Positions 1 through 15,500 are shown, counted from the stretch's first letter. The stretch: DNA of 64,000 nucleotides from Strigamia acuminata (GCA_949358305.1 OX442316.1:7688001-7752000), one strand, 5' to 3'. Notes: generated by a model from the letters alone, not told the origin. Program-made: numbers and translations.

Positions 1-2094
1 AAATAGAAAGTATAACGACGCTGGCTGTCTTTGGCTCCATTTTGTGGAAGATAATTCAGCCAGTGAGAACATTATCGAGCGGTGGTTGGAGCATGGCAAT
101 GAGATGATTCTAGATTTGTTACTCGACCACGGGTCAAATAACCCGCTGAGTAAATTCTCCATTTTTATCTGCAACTTTCGTGTCAGCACATAAAATTAGA
201 GAAAAGTTCTGCTTGTTTCTATGGTGTTCGTGAGAGTGTGTGACAAAAGTCATTAGTTTTATTGCACTCGACAATGGGCAGTCCTCGTTACAAAAACACC
301 CAGTAATGGGGTTTACATCGTGCACTTTTCTACGAACATCTCGTCATTTCCATAATTTACTTTCACAACTTATTTATTGACCACCACTCTTACGCTTGCT
401 TTCCATTCAAAATTACACTGCAAGTTTCAGCTCCAATTTGTCCTTTTCTTCGTCTAATCAAAGAATGAAAAGAAATTTGAAAGAAAACTCTGTAATTAAG
501 TTAGTCGGCAAATAAAGCTGGCTATAAATTGTTAGTGTTTAAAGCAAAATAATGACCGAAAATTAGAGGGTGTTTTAATTTCTTTGAGCCCTTCTTTTTA
601 TCTGGTTTGCAATTTTGGTGATGTTCTGGAAAGTGGAACGATGTAAATATCACTATCGCGTGTCACTGACTTTAATTATGGACGAGGGTAAAGTTGTTCT
701 TGCGCTGTTTACGTCTAATCATTCTCAGCAGCTATCATGTCCCTTTTTTCTGTCTCTGTGAAGAGACCGCCCCAGTGGGGTGTTTTGCCATTAAGCCAGT
801 TTACACGAGAACTTAATTATACGGCAAGGACACCCATAAATATAACTTAGATACAAATGACAACCTCTCATATTATAGCTCGCATTAATGCACTTTGTAT
901 ACATATCACTGCAAATATTGTACACGAAAACACGATTTAAAATAAGTGTTTTATCTCATTACGGAGCAATACGATTGACGATGTAACGGTATAATGAAAG
1001 TTAATTACAAATTTAAAAGCTTACGGGGAAATTCAATTTTAGGGACATTACGAGTGATGCCAAATTTTAGTCACTCTATACGGGCCGGGATATACTCTTC
1101 AATTTCAAACGCTATTAAATGACTGCATGATTAATTTGTGAATTAGCTGCCATTTAATAGCTTGATTAATATCGCTGTATTTGAAGGAGGAGGATGCATT
1201 CATTTTGAATGTGATTGGTGAAGATTCAACGGGATGTCATGGACCTTGGTACCAATTCAAGGATTGGAATGATCCATCATGAATCAAAGGGAAGTGGAGA
1301 GTGATAGGGTGGTGGCTGGCCAGGCCAGCAGAGTCTTGTCTCTTATCACCAAGGTGAACGGATATGTCGCGGGAATTGACAGCTGGTTCACCCTCGAGGA
1401 CGGCTGGTCGCGTATCCCCGCCAATTTTCCACAGGTTGAACGCAAGCACGACATCGTAAAAGGTGATCTAAGAATTAAACTCGGACTGGTTTGGACTTTG
1501 GCACTTCCGTTAGAAGTTAGCATTCAAGCCACGAGTAAAGTCAAATTATTTTCTTAACCTGCACATTGGAAAGCAAGGCAAAATCAATCAGATCTTAGTG
1601 AGAGACTATTTGCTCTGAAAAATTGAAGTGAGTGAGAATATTTTGATTTATTTCTCAACAATTTTCACTTATGTTTGTAAGAGGGCAAGGGTCACCACTC
1701 ATCAGAGGACCAGGAAGAGAGTGGGCGTATGTGGAGTCAATCATAGAATTATTCATTTTGTATGAATCGGAGAATAAAGCATTCAAAAGTTTGACGTTAT
1801 GAGTCAGTTACGTACGTGCGTATTAGAAAACAGCGAAAGACTGATTTATTTCGGATAAAACAAGATGGCGATCAATGGAGGTTTACGGGAGCCAATCCGT
1901 AAACCCCTTACAATAATGGAATGCCTTCTTACGGTAAGACAGTGAACTGAGGACAGGGGTCAGTGTACGGAGCCCGAGAGTCACAGACGTTAACCTGACA
2001 AGTCTTGTTTCACACTACCTAAGGTTGATAAAGAGCTCGGCTCTGTGCTTCTGTGATTTAGTCGAGTCCTGGACAGCGCAGTGGTTTTCACCTG

Positions 2095-2148
2095 ACTGAC
2101 AATCAGGGAGGTCTGCACAATACTGACAATCAGGGAGGTCTGCACAAT
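2095..2148. repeat. 27-bp perfect tandem duplication
   Basis: Two identical adjacent 27-bp copies (2,095-2,121 and 2,122-2,148), each beginning actgacaatc and ending gcacaat. No other copy was noticed in the window. This is a simple recent duplication in noncoding sequence. Confidence 0.9.
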
Positions 2149-5100
2149 TCGATCGCAGCCTGGATTCCTGTCGATCTAGACTGTTTACTTTTTCCAGCTA
2201 TATTGAAGATTGAGGGATGTCATCGCATCACGTTTCAAGATTCTAAAGGGATTCGACATTCGATAGATTGAGATGTGAAAGGATTCGACTGTGGGTGCTT
2301 TTAGTGGCTGCTTTTTTTTTAACTCTTTCTAACTGGAATGTGTTGTTGAAATGGGTAAAATGGGCAGTTGTTTAGAAGGAATCCTTATTTATATGCGAAA
2401 ATTTATCTTGAGCTGAGTTTAATTATTTGCTTGGACGATTTCTTGGTTGTATCTTGTAGAAGCAGTTGTCCGTAATGCAAGTTTGCCAGGTGCAAGGCAA
2501 TTTCAAAACATTGCAACATTTATTCCTAGTGGTGATCAGAGGAAGAAAAATAAATCTCGCAGCGTCGGTTCATTGCAAAGTGCAAATAATAAAAATATAT
2601 GAAATTCATCCGCAAACGAATTTTTTTTAAGAAGCTAGGAAATACGATTTTGTTTAACCGAGATCCACTAGAGACTGTGCGGCGGAAATCTTAAAGAAGA
2701 GAGGAAAAGAAAAAAAAACGGATGCCAGGCGCTCGTCTGAAGATGAGACTTTTGCTTACGTCATCTGCAAACCACGAAAAGTAAACGGAGCGTGTTTTCT
2801 GCAAATGCTCACCAAAGAAGAAAGTTTGGCCCATTGCCAATGGTTTTCTACTGACCACTTTACTGGCCACTCTGTATAATCTTTCATGTAATATATTTTT
2901 TTATATATTAATTTTGGAAATGAAGGTGGTACTTACAGGATTGAATTTTTTTCTTCTTATTGGTTTATTGTTTTATTGTTTAATCAAGATGTTTTTTTTT
3001 TAATTTTTAGGCCGATAACATCATAAATTTAAGCGTTTTTTAAACTGAATATCTGTAAATAAATATTAGATGATCCTTCATCAGTCAATGTTTTGACTGC
3101 ACCCAATTTTTCATGCTTGGATTATTTTATACGTATGTCAAATGCGTTTTTCCTACATAAATAACTGACTTGAGTTGCAGCACTGCATTGAAGCCAAAAC
3201 GAATATTTTGGTTGAATCTTGTAAAAGTTAGTCTTGATAAATTATGGTGAAAAGCCTTTACTAATTGTGCGAGCAGTTAATGATCTAAGAGAAAGGTTAG
3301 TAATTTTAATTTCAGTATGTGCAATGAGTTAATATTTATTCAAGGGCTAAGCTTGCAAGGGATAAGACTAATCCTTGCACTATTACAGTCTAAGTAGCTT
3401 TGTTTTCTTTAAAACTAAAAACATACAAAAGGAAAAAATATATACCTTAAGTTCTTAGGCCAGTTTATAATTAAGTCTGTTTGCTTTTGAGATCACTGAC
3501 AAGCTAATTAAGCAGTTTTACATCTAAAGTGGGATTTTACAACTGAAGAAAAAGTTAAAGATGGGGAGTTAACGTTAAAGAAAAAGGATGAAGAAAAAGA
3601 AAAAATTATTTTGTGCGATTGGGATCCAGGATTATAATGTTAAATCACTGTTTGATAGTACTTTTTGGTGATATTTTGCGTTGTTGGTAGACAATTAATT
3701 GCGCAACCATCATGAATCAAAATTGGAATATAATATGTAGTTTGTAGGCTTATAATTGGAAATAGCAGTTTTCCACGAACCTTATCCAGTGGAAGATTGT
3801 GGCCTGAAAGGTAATTTTTTTAATGGAGGGTTATGATTCTGAAGGATCTTGTCTTAAATTTCAAATTTCTTCAAAATGAAACTACCAATAATATTTATTT
3901 TGTGAAGCGATATTGGAGAAGGCAGATGATTCTTGTATTTATTTTGGGCGTATTTAGACTTCTTTCAGTTGTTTTGTCTATTTTTTCCGCTGGCTTGGCT
4001 TTATAATGACCATGCAGAAACCAACAAAATCGAAATTGCATCTACATTATGGTTTGTGGTTGTGGTTGAGGATTTTATTATGGTTCTGGTCAGGTTTCTT
4101 TTTTGTTCGTTTTATTACCGTAAATAAAGCATGTTGTGTGTATTTTGGTAAATGTTTTGCAGTAAAATAGAAATTAAATATTTCTTATTTATCGATTTTG
4201 AATATTTCAGCTCAGGCTGTGAGATATTGATAAGTAATAAACCACAATTGTTATTTATATTTTAAAAATGCATGTCCAAAGCGCTCGTGTGTAAAAGAAA
4301 AAGAATTCTCCCTGAAGAAATTGTACAAACTTTTTTGCATTACATTTTGTCGGCAACTGTGTGTTTCATGTGTATGAAAATGCCTTATAGCTGCATCGTT
4401 CTGTTGAACGTTATTTTTAAAGGGTGTGTCGATGCTCTTTATTTTTTTTTTACTATTTTTTTAAAGGGGAAAAGCAGAGTTTACATTTTTTTTAAAAAAT
4501 CAATGGTCTCCAGTTCCTGTTCCTGGGTTAATAATCTGAACGACACATTGGCCGAAAAGTCGGCTTTACTGCCCTACCCGGCTATTTCATGATGGCTTAG
4601 AATGAATGAAACAATTGATGTCAGTTTTACCAAAAGTAAGGCAATGAATTCTGCTATCCGACCGCTATTCCGTTTTAGAGCAATTTTTGTAAAGATTTTT
4701 GAATTTTACTGAATAATTCAACATGGTAATTAATTTTACAAGTAGTTGAAATGGAGACGGTGAAAAAATGGTTATTTTATGTTTAATTTAAAAAATATTA
4801 GGTCATGCAATAAGAATCATGCAAGCATTCTATTGAGAACAGACCAGTTAAATCAAATTTTCATATTTTTCTTTTTGTATCGTATTTGAATACTTTTTTT
4901 TCTATGTTTACACGAGGATTGAATCTCACAGCAATGCAAGATTCTGGTAGATTGTGGCAGAATCAAAGAAATTTGTAATATTATATCAGAAAATATTTGT
5001 TTTATAAAGATTTTTTTTATTGTAAATATTGAAGATTTTTAGTGTTTACCTGTGGGTATAACAGGATGCTTGCTAATTCATTCTTTTTACAATTTGATAA

Positions 5101-5431
5101 TGAAACTACCGGATTATTACAAATAATTTGTAATTTAATATAATGGTAAAAAAGGAAATTAAATTTTGTCCTGTATGTGAGAGCTTTTCGGAGATGAAAA
5201 AGACTCTTTTTAAAAGATCAAAGCTTTAGAAAAATAAAAAATATACAGTCGTAGTTTATTTTTACTTTAATATTATTAAACATGAAAGTTTCATGGGATT
5301 AAATTATTTCTTCACTATTTTCCCTTATTTTTTACACTAAAAATCCCTGACTTTTACACCAAATTTCTGAATATCACCACTATTTTCCCTTATTTCTGCA
5401 CAAAATAAATTCATACACATCAAAGACCTGT

Positions 5432-5456
5432 TTAGGTTAGGTTAGGTTAGATTAGG
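5432..5456 (+). repeat. Short interstitial TTAGG run
   Basis: Four consecutive TTAGG-like units followed by a variant and one more unit. TTAGG is the canonical arthropod telomere repeat. A short run on the other strand (CCTAA units) lies at 37,386-37,403. Runs this short can arise by chance or by break repair, but they fit an arthropod origin. Confidence 0.7.
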
Positions 5457-8400
5457 TAGAAAAAAGAAGGTGGGGTCGTGTAAAATGTATTTTTTTTAAG
5501 TGTAAAAATAAGAGAAAATAATGTACAATTAAATGGAACCCAAGTTTCATTAATCCATAATTATATTCAAAAATGGACATAGCATAAATAATGTATTGTT
5601 GTTAATTTCATTTACGTGGGAATTTGTGTTTGCAAACACAAAAGAGTTGTAGAATTGAATTTACACTATACATTTATTCAGAAAACCGTAAAGCATTGAA
5701 ACATTAAATTACCGTCCTTTATTGTCTTTTAACTGAGTTTTAGAAAGCATTCATTAGCAGTTTTATATTCCTTGCCATCCAGTTTAAGCTTGGAAGAAAG
5801 AATTGGAGTGAACCTCCTTTATTGAGACATCTGCACAGATAGGTTTATGTAAATTTATAATACGCTACTATTTCAGCTTTATTTATTTATCCACTTTTCA
5901 AATCAACTTACTCTGTTTCTTAAATTTCTTTTATCTTTGTTCCAAGGACAGACCTTGGTTAAATGGATTCTGTGTGAATGGGTTGAAATTCAATTGCGAC
6001 CTCACGTTTGGGAAATAATTATTGTCAATTCCTTGTTTCATTTAGTCTATTAAAAATCAATTGCTGTCGCTTTTGATGTGAATTATTGAAGATTTCTGCC
6101 ACGTACGTTGCGAATGTGAGTGCTGTGGAAATATTAAAAGGATAAATCATAGATGTCAGTAACTTTTTTGTAACATCAAGTGACAAAAAAATTAAGGATT
6201 ACTAAAATAAAATATAAAAAGGTTTTGAAGATTTTTTTTTGAAAAAAAAAATCTTATGAAGTCTGGGGATCAAATGGATGAATCCTATGTAGTTTCTGTC
6301 ATAACATTGAATGAGGGAAAGCACACGAATTTTGGTTTAAAAAATCGATTTTAAATTTTTATTGCTTCTATTTTGCAGCATTGCGCTTGAAAACCTATTT
6401 ATTCTTGCTATTGCTGTTGATATTTCTTTTAAAGCATTTTTGTCAAGTAAAAGGGAGTAGATGTTTTATATTTATTTGGGAAATAAAAAATAAAATAAAA
6501 AAACTGTTATTTTAAAACGAGAATAAAAGAAAAAAAACGACTATTGTTTTCTTAATAATTCTTGTTTTACTTGTATTTTTTATGTTTGTTTATTTTGAGT
6601 TCGCCAAAAAAATATGTAAGTAAGGGTTTTTCTTTTTTGGTTTTGTTTTGGATGAGAATAGTTTTGAAAGGACTTCGGAGAACAAAATGAAAGAAACTCG
6701 AAGAAGAGGAGAATAGGAAAAACATTCCATCATTCGCTCAAACAAACAAAAAAAATAGCAATACAATTTTCTCCATGAAAGACGACCTACACAAGCGTGT
6801 CAATGGAAGCCAAAGGCACGCCATTAATATAATGACAAGAATAGCTGAGTTGAACATAATTCCATGATGCATCCATTGCTGTCTTGTTTTGATTTATATC
6901 ACGCTGGTCAATTTGCTCTTAAACACGTTTTGCCGCAATCTATTCTCGAGAATTTTGCTCTCAGCTTCTTTTTACACTGGGCAAAAAAATTGAAGATTAT
7001 ATCTGCTTCTATTACTTTCAACACCCTTTTTCCGATCATAAACTACTCATGAGTGTTGGCAGAAATATATTGCAGGAGATTATTGATTTTTTTTATGAAT
7101 AGTGAGAATGGTGTCATATCAAGCTATTGATAAGTGATTAACGATCAATTAGTGGAAACTTTTTCTGTTTTTAATTTTTTTTTGGGTGTTATTTAGTGCT
7201 AACAAGTATTGGGTTTCATGTCAACAAATTACAGGATGGTTGAATGTTTTTTAATTAATAGTGATGTGTATATATTTGTGATGTACATTTGAGGATTGAA
7301 AAATGTGCAACTAGAAGTTGTTAAATTGGCAAATTCTAGGCGAGAATAAAACTAGCTGAGAATTTAAAATATGTGAGCGATTTTTCAAGTGTAGATCAGA
7401 CTTTTCCTCAAGGTTGATTCGGTTTAAATTGTCGTTTTTTACCGTGTCTTTGCAAGCCTCAACGTCAATTTTATCTGAGCAAAGAACATTTCATATATTG
7501 TAAAGGAAGTAAAAGAAAGAATTGAACACACTTATAATGACCTACAGCTATGCTCCATGAACAAAGTGCAAAGGGAAAAGTGAAACTCGACAAGAACTTA
7601 TCTATAAATAAATTTTAGCCAGTTTCTTGTTCAAGGAATAACACATCTGGCGGTCATCAAATATACTTTTTGAGATTGGAGCTGAATCTAATGATTGAAT
7701 AATCAGCGAAGAAAATGTTTGAGTTTATATCAAAGCATAATATTCATCAACTTCACATGAAGAGTTTAATAATGTATGATTTGTGCAAGGAATAGCCGTC
7801 TGCTTGACGACTCCTCTTTTTTGTCTGCACACAAAGTTTGCAGTCGTACTGTTCAATAATAAATATCCGTTATACCCAAAGGACATGTCAGTGGCAAATA
7901 GAATGAAAGAATAACATGTGAAAAGTGAATTTAGACTTGAAGGTGAAGAAAAGTTTAAAATTTTAGTTATTCAATAAAGAATGTGATAAATTTAATCTTC
8001 ACAGTCTTATTGTGGACACTTTGTATGCTGGTAAATAAATGATAAATGTCTTTTCGGTAATGGGACGCAATGTGAGATAAGACAGGTAACACAGTCTGAA
8101 AATTTTCGTGACATTAATAAGATGACATGTTCGCTTACGCGAGTTACTCTTGTAACGCCATCACTGACGGATCGTGGAATGATTTACGGTGCGACAATTT
8201 ATTTAAGCAACCCAAATAAAGTCGGTTATATGCGCAAAGGAATGGAAATGAATGGAAATTCCAGTTTTAATAACTGCTGACTTCTCATAAAACTTGTCAA
8301 CTCATTTCAAATTCTGATTTGTGCTTTTACCATTTGAAACCCAGAATTTTCCATTTATGCTTTTAATGGATATTTTTTTTTTTTACTTTTTTTTTTTAAG

Positions 8401-9531
8401 TCGCATCAAATTTTGCATTCAAATTGCTTGTCGTGTACTGGAAATAACAATTTGTATTTTAAAATTGCAATTTTTGTACGCTTACACTTCTTAAATGTGT
8501 TTTAAGAAGCTTTGGTGACTTTAAAATATGCTAAATTTATTTAAATATTTTAAAATTTTATCGGAATTGATTAGAATTTATTGCAAAAGCCCAGTGCTAG
8601 GATAACAGCTGCAAGCAGTGTAGTTTATGGTAGACTGGGCTTGATTTAAGAAGTTTGGTAAGGACTTGCAATGCAATAGTGGTAGTCATCTCGTTTTACT
8701 CGAGATTCGAGAGCTTAATTTATAAAGAAATATATTTAGGTTATTTTTCTGCAATGGAAACACCAAACATTAAGTTCTGAAGAGTCAGACTTGGAAGTGA
8801 CAAGTCGCTTTATTTTTAATGCTGCATTACATAAATGCCATGACAGTGTGATTAAACATTTGTATCTTTAGGATTTAACAAAGCTGACTGACATTTTCGT
8901 GCAATACTTTGAAAAGGGTAAAGTTCGGAATGTGTGCAGAAGGCAAATGTATATTGGTGGCAGTATAGGAATTGGATAGATCGATTAACTGTCTTGATTC
9001 TTCCTTTAAAAGTGACATTTGAATTTAATGAGTTTTTCCCATGTTAATTTATCAAGATAAAAATGTTGCATCAATTGATTTGACTGCTGAGTGGAGAGTA
9101 GTGAAATTGTTAAAAATTCTATTCTCCAGCAACTAGAAAAAAAAAACAATAGATATTATTGTAGAAAATCTAGTGTTTCAGTTTTTTAGTTCAGCTGTAA
9201 CTGGTCTTCAAACTTACACCTAGATCGATCGGACCCACTAGCTCATCAAGTGGATCGGAAGAGAGTCCAATTGTTGGCCTCTAGAGATTTATTGAACCCA
9301 TAGCTGAGTCATACCTAGCTGCCATTATTTTTTCACACATCGGCATCTCACTTCAGTTCAAATATAGCTCTCAGTATTCTTGAATTGCCGATGAAAGTGT
9401 GGGTTTAGTATCTATTGAATGTGCTCCTCCTTTTCCACAGTCTCTCAAATCTGTGATAAATTGTATTCGCACAAAAGAAGAAAATAAAAGTAAATCTAAA
9501 AAAAAATTATTATTTTTTTTTTAAATTTCAG

Positions 9532-12500
9532 GTGAAAATGTCAACGCCAATGCATCTGCAGTCGTGAAAGGAAGTGTGAAATTACCATGTGATATTACAC
9601 CATTGACGTCTGATGATAAAACGCATTTAGTTCTTTGGTTTAAAGATGGAGCGGGCAGTCCAATTTATAGGTAAATAACTAAATTATCAATCAGGTAAGA
9701 ATGACATTTTAAATGTTTTAAAGGGTAAGTATAGTTTGGGGTCAAATGTGTGCAGTGCTACGCACGTTTAAGTGCACGGCAGCGACGAGCATTTGCGTAC
9801 GGTAATCTCATGCATTAGCGCCCATGGGTGATGAGTCGAATTAAAGCCTTTTTCTGCGAAATTTAAGTGGGAAGCGGTTTGGTTTATTGCCATGGGTGAT
9901 AAGGTGATTAGACCTCAGCGTGTATGGCATGTTGTTCGCTGGTGAAGCATATTTCCGTTGGGTTTCCATCTTGAGCTGGATTATCCAGATTATTTTTGGC
10001 ATGTAAACTCCTCGGGTCTAACAATAACATGTGCGTTGTTTTGCCCAGGTTTGTTTGCTCGTGGGCAGAGAGTCTCTCTGACCCAAAATTGAACGTGTAA
10101 TTGGTAGGGAAAATATCCTAGAGCTTGTAAGCAATTTGAAACAAACCAATAGAATTTTGTTTACAAGTTTGAAGCCATTTCTGAGAGGATTTTGCAAGTT
10201 GGTTGGTTAACCACGTGACATTTGAAAATTAATTAATTTTTTTTATCTAAGTTTATTGTCCAGAAAAATGTTTTTTGCGAGTGGTTTTTTTTTTGTATTT
10301 TAGCTCGAGGGTTTAAATTGGATTATGGGATATATTTCGAATTATCGCCCATGTGACTAATGCACTTTTGCACTGCAGGGTGAACAGTAGTTTCTTCCAG
10401 AAGAGTTTCTTCCCTGTAGGGAAATTGCTTGGTTTGTCCGTGTTGATGGGCAATTGGTCGGAATTTATAGGTATTCGCAGAATGGTTTTTCATAGCAAAG
10501 AGGTGACTTTTTAGCCACGCAAAGGGGTGCTTGTAAGTTGCAGCACAAACTAAATAATTGCTCAATGAACATATGCATTCTCAAAATAGCCGTTATTAGT
10601 ACAAATGGAAAGTAGGCCAGACCAGCACACTCACTCAATGAAACTTTTCGAGTATCGTGCAAATGAGGTGATTGATTAAAGGATTAGCGAATGGGAATTA
10701 ATTGACAATTAAAGTCATTATTTTATTATTGAGATTAGTTTTTCTCATTTTAATTATTTTTTATTTTATTTCGTGTGGTTCAAAAATCACATTGGAATTG
10801 TGTTTTTTAATACATTTTTGCGTACTTTTGGTTAAAATGTATTATGAAATGCATTCTCAATATTATTATTTGTCAAAAATGAATGTATTTTCAAAGTAAT
10901 TTTTTTTCAATTGTATTATGAAATGCATTATTTAATGTACAAACAATACACTGAACTCTGCGAAATGCTCTTGGAAAGCATTTTGGAATGCATTAAGTGA
11001 AAAGCAAATATATTTTTGAACCATATGGGTTGCCTCGATGTTTAATCAATAAGTATGGACCAATAATTTAAATTGTGTTTTGAATGATTTGACTTGTTGA
11101 CTTTTTATTTGAACAGTACAATAGAATCGTATTAAAAAGAAAATGTAAAAATAGATCATTTGTACAACCACTCCTTCTTCGAAGTAATGATTTTTTGCTG
11201 TACTCTAATGAGATTATTTTGACAATGCAGCTTCGTTGTAAGGAGATTTAAGTGTCTAACTGCATTGAAGAATAGAAACGCAGCAGAAAGTGTGTTTCAT
11301 CCGTGTTTTGTGTTTGCTTTTACGTTGTTCACCTTTCCACGACTTTGGCTACTTCATTCTAGCAAACTCATCTTCCATTTGGCTGTCACGTTTTCCTCTG
11401 CACGATCCCAATAGACAAAGCTTCTGACAAATTGAAGGCAAAATTTCTTTTTTTCTTTTACGGCAGTTAGTCGGTGCATGGGAATCCACCTAGGATTTCT
11501 TGCCCATTAATTGTCCGTGATGCAGCTGTCTATAGAATGGCAGATTGGGTGTGTGTGTGTTAGTTTGACACCTTTCACAAAGCAAACTAAGTGATGTGGA
11601 AGCAATGAAATTCGTTTGGCAAGAAGAAATAACGAGACAGCAGGCAGCAGCGGCAAGATGTGATCATGCAATAAAAGTATAATTTGCTATCGACTGAAGC
11701 TGCATGCGATCAATAGAGACTTTTATCTGATTACATTGGCAATGAATTGAAAATATTGGTATTTCCTGTTATTCAATCGATAACTCGGAATGTGTAAATC
11801 ATTTGGGGATTTGGAATGACAGAAATTGTAAAGAGCAGTGAACGCACTCGCCAGTCGAATGCATATTCTATTCTGTAGAAAAGCATTTTCATATCAGTAT
11901 TCCCAGTAGAATTTTAATGGTAAATCTCATGCGACAAACGGCCTCCATCCATCGGGTTTCATTAGACTTTGTTAAAACTGTGGTGTTGTAGAAAATTCGA
12001 CCGCAGACAAAACTGGCACTAAAGAGATGAATTAAATTGCTTTGTTTACAGCAGTTAACTAAGAAAATAAAAACTATACGATTTTTCAGCGTTTTAAATA
12101 ATAAAATCGTATAATTGTATGCAATGTAGTCCAACGATATTGAATAACTACCGCAATTCGCTTTTTTATGTGAAGAATTTACGTTACAAAGTGGATATAG
12201 AAGAAGAAAGTAAAACACATTCAGGTTGAACTTTGGTTATTTAGCAGCAGTAAAACAATATATTTTGTTGTTATTTTTTTTTACTGCAGACATAAAAGGG
12301 TCGAAGGGCTCTTGCAGAGAAATCTAATGATAACCGAAAAGGTCGTGTTCTGAAACCTGAACAAAGGAATATACTGCGTGTTGAAAATTATCCAAAAACC
12401 AGTTTATTCTCTTAAAGAAGGAGCATGGTTTACATTTTTTTAATTAAGCTGTTTCAATCAAAAACCTCAATTCGGGTTATTTGTGGTAAGTTCTGCACAT

Positions 12501-15500
12501 TTGCAAAGCCATCTGTGCATTCTGTGGGCTGTGAGATCTATTCATGCAATATATTTAAAGCTGTTGTGTACATTAACATAATCAGTCTTTAATAATCAAT
12601 TTGAGTGTGAATATACCTCATTGTGTACAAATAACAATTTAGTTGCGGTCATAAATAATTCTATTTTTTTGCACTAAGTGAATCAACATCGTATCATCGT
12701 AGTGATGAAAATAAGAGAGCAAACTGGACAATGTGTGCAACGTCAAATCTTTACCAATAAGTATCTTTTAGACCGAATTAGCGTAAAATTACGAGCTGCA
12801 TTTATTATTTTATTTCCTTCATGGCTTTTTGTTCCCGCATAAATTTGTGAATAAAACATTACATATAATTAATTCAGTACTTTGAAAGTTTGCACTCTTT
12901 TACTTAACTTTACTATATTATACAAGTTAAAAACAAAATCAGAAAAATATATATATACAAAAAAAAATAAGGAAGGAAGGAGGAAACTAATGGAATAGTA
13001 TTTTTTTTTCTTGTCTTTACAGTCTCGATTTACGTCAGAAGACAGTATCAGAAGCGATGGTTTTAAATTATTCAGCAAGTGACATCCGTAGCAGGTCCTC
13101 TTTTCACATGGAGACTTCACCGGCGTATTTGTTGGTGAACGACGTGCGAGATGAAGATGAAGGTATCTATCGATGTAGGGTGGACTTCCGCAAGGCACAT
13201 ACCCGCAATTACCTGGTTTATATGGCAGTCGTAGGTGAGATTCTAGAACCCGGCTCAAGTACTCATTGGGGAGGTGTATGGGGTGGTAAAGAAACAGAAA
13301 CGACCCAAGTTACATTAATTAAAGACATTTAAAAGCGTCTTCATTATCAACAGCCATTCAAACTCGGTCGAGCAAGTTGTTGACGAAACTCAACAACTTT
13401 TCTCGTCTCAACATTATATAAAAGCATGTATGAAGAGTAAGAAGCATGTTTATAAATAGGCTCTTGGATGATATAGATTGACGCAGAACGTCTTAATTAC
13501 ATATACAAGAGACGATTACCAAGTGAGTTGATGCCTTGCCTGTTAATGTCGCCGCCAAGTGGTGAAGAACTAACGTTTCGTTTGCATAATTTTATTCATC
13601 TATCATTTTTTTTTTGTATAAAGTCTGTGACACTAAATGTTTTGACGATTGTTTATGTTAAACATCAGAACATTAAATATTAGTGGCGGAAAATTAGCTT
13701 TCTTATATGTTGATATTAAAGCGACATAAATTAATTTGCAGATAAATGCGTCGCGTAAACACAGACGGTGTTTGGGTTTTATGAATAATTGTTATTTCTT
13801 AACTATTTTTCGTTTATTTAAAATTATTTAAATTTTGAAAATTATTTAGAAAGTATTTGTGTTGTAGATTTGCACAAGAATTCACTTATACGAGACTTGA
13901 ATGGCTTTTGTATTTAATTCGTCAACTTTGCTGTATTTTTGAAGCAGTGAAGGTGGAAAACTTTTACTTTGTGATCTCTGAGTTTTATGTACGCACATAA
14001 AAAAAAATTCAATTTATTTTTTTTTCTTTAGAATTTTTTTTCTGCTGTTTTGGAGTTTTTTTTAAGAACCTCAAAACTTCTAAATAAATTTAAACGTGAT
14101 TCGCATTTTAATTGATCAAAAAATAAAAACTTATTCCTTTGTATTCAGTTGCGTGCATTAAACGGCAAGTGAAATGACATGATATTGTACGAAAACTGCA
14201 TCAGTGCAATGTTGTTTAAAGGTTTCTTTTGAACAAACTTTATGGAGTGGAACGAGTATGTTTTGGGTGTTTTGTTCAGCATTCCTTAAAAGCCTAATTT
14301 TAAAAAGACAACGCAATTTTCTTTATGTTTAACCACAAAAAAAAATAATCTTTTTTGCAATAATTCACTTAACACGGTGCACAGATAAGACAACACAATT
14401 ACACTGATGTTACAAATTTAATTTTTCATTTGTACTTTTCGATTTTTCGTAACTTTCTGTTTTCTTTTTTAGTTCCACCCAGAAAGCCAACAATACTGGG
14501 TGAAAAAGGATTGGAACTCAACAGTGTGGTTGGTCCTTATAACGAAGGTTCCAGTTTTTTCTTGTCGTGTGAAGCTGTTGGAGGTGGGTGTTGTGGCATT
14601 TTCTTTTCTTTATTTGTGTCCAAAGTAAAAGTCTGACCAATCGAATAGATTTCCAATGATGGACAGGCTCCGTTTTCTTCACAGCACAAGGGCAGATTGC
14701 AAAAAGGATACTCGGCTTGTCACTTTTCTATTTCATTCCTTTTCAGAGATAACTGACAGGCAAATTCCTCTGTCATGGTGGTTATCTAAAAAAAAAAAAA
14801 AAGAACTAACATTTCCTGACGCCTAGAAATATCATTGCCAGCAATGGCAACATTTGACCCGTTAGCAATCATACGAGGTTCCTTCCTTTGCCTTGGTTTC
14901 TTATCTTATCAAGCAGGTGTGGAAACATTCATTCATACAAATAATAAGCAAAATATCAGTTGACCCTAAATATCTATTATGTAATAATTTACGTGCGTCG
15001 GAAGAATGATTTTTTTAAAAAAAAAAAAATAGTCAATAGGCGCAATTGAAGTTTCGATTGTTATGGTCTTTACCGTTTCTATAAACGGAATAACATCAAA
15101 AACAGCCAAAAACCATCACCAAAAACCAAAACCATTACCACGACTGGAGTGGTTTATGAATCGGTTTCTGTTTACAACTAAATTCAAAATGGCCGTCTCG
15201 AACGTTAGAACGTCATATCAGACTTTCAAGTGTCATAAACACTTTCAGATGAAGCATCCACACCAAAATGTGAGTAAATGCTAAATTATGTGCAAATAAA
15301 TAAATGAAAGAAATGGAATTTTTTGCGAACTATTTTGGCCGTTTTTATGAACGAAACTTTAAACGCACCTATTCAAATTCTACACCATTTCACATAAATA
15401 AATGTTGTCAAATTGGTTAAATTTTGCTTTATTTCATTACAAAAATTTGAAATTTTGAGTGATGTGTATTGCGTTTACCAATATTGATGCATTTTTGTCA

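Larger units (their letters stand above)
1..9531. other. AT-rich region without a confident gene
   Basis: I see no exon here that I can defend. Since the first receptor exon at 9,532 enters in phase 1 and lacks a start and signal peptide, this stretch is probably upstream intergenic DNA plus a long first intron of that receptor, and the missing 5' exon may lie here or beyond the window. An open frame at 2-193 and a frame at 1,279-1,557 in a less AT-rich patch were examined but have no recognisable domain or splice context. The rest is homopolymer-rich sequence without RNA genes that I recognise. Confidence 0.6.

Noticed and set aside
2-193. Open frame reading NRKYNDAGCLWLHFVEDN...
   Set aside because: It has no start, no acceptor visible at the window edge and no recognisable family; it could be the last exon of an upstream gene but cannot be supported.
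1237-1557. Overlapping frames on both strands in a less AT-rich patch
   Set aside because: No signal peptide, domain or phase-1 donor that would join to the receptor exon at 9,532.
3925-4005. ATG followed by a hydrophobic stretch (MILVFILGVFRLLSVVLSIF) as a signal-peptide exon of the receptor
   Set aside because: It runs into a stop without a donor of the required phase, and T-rich DNA produces such stretches by chance.
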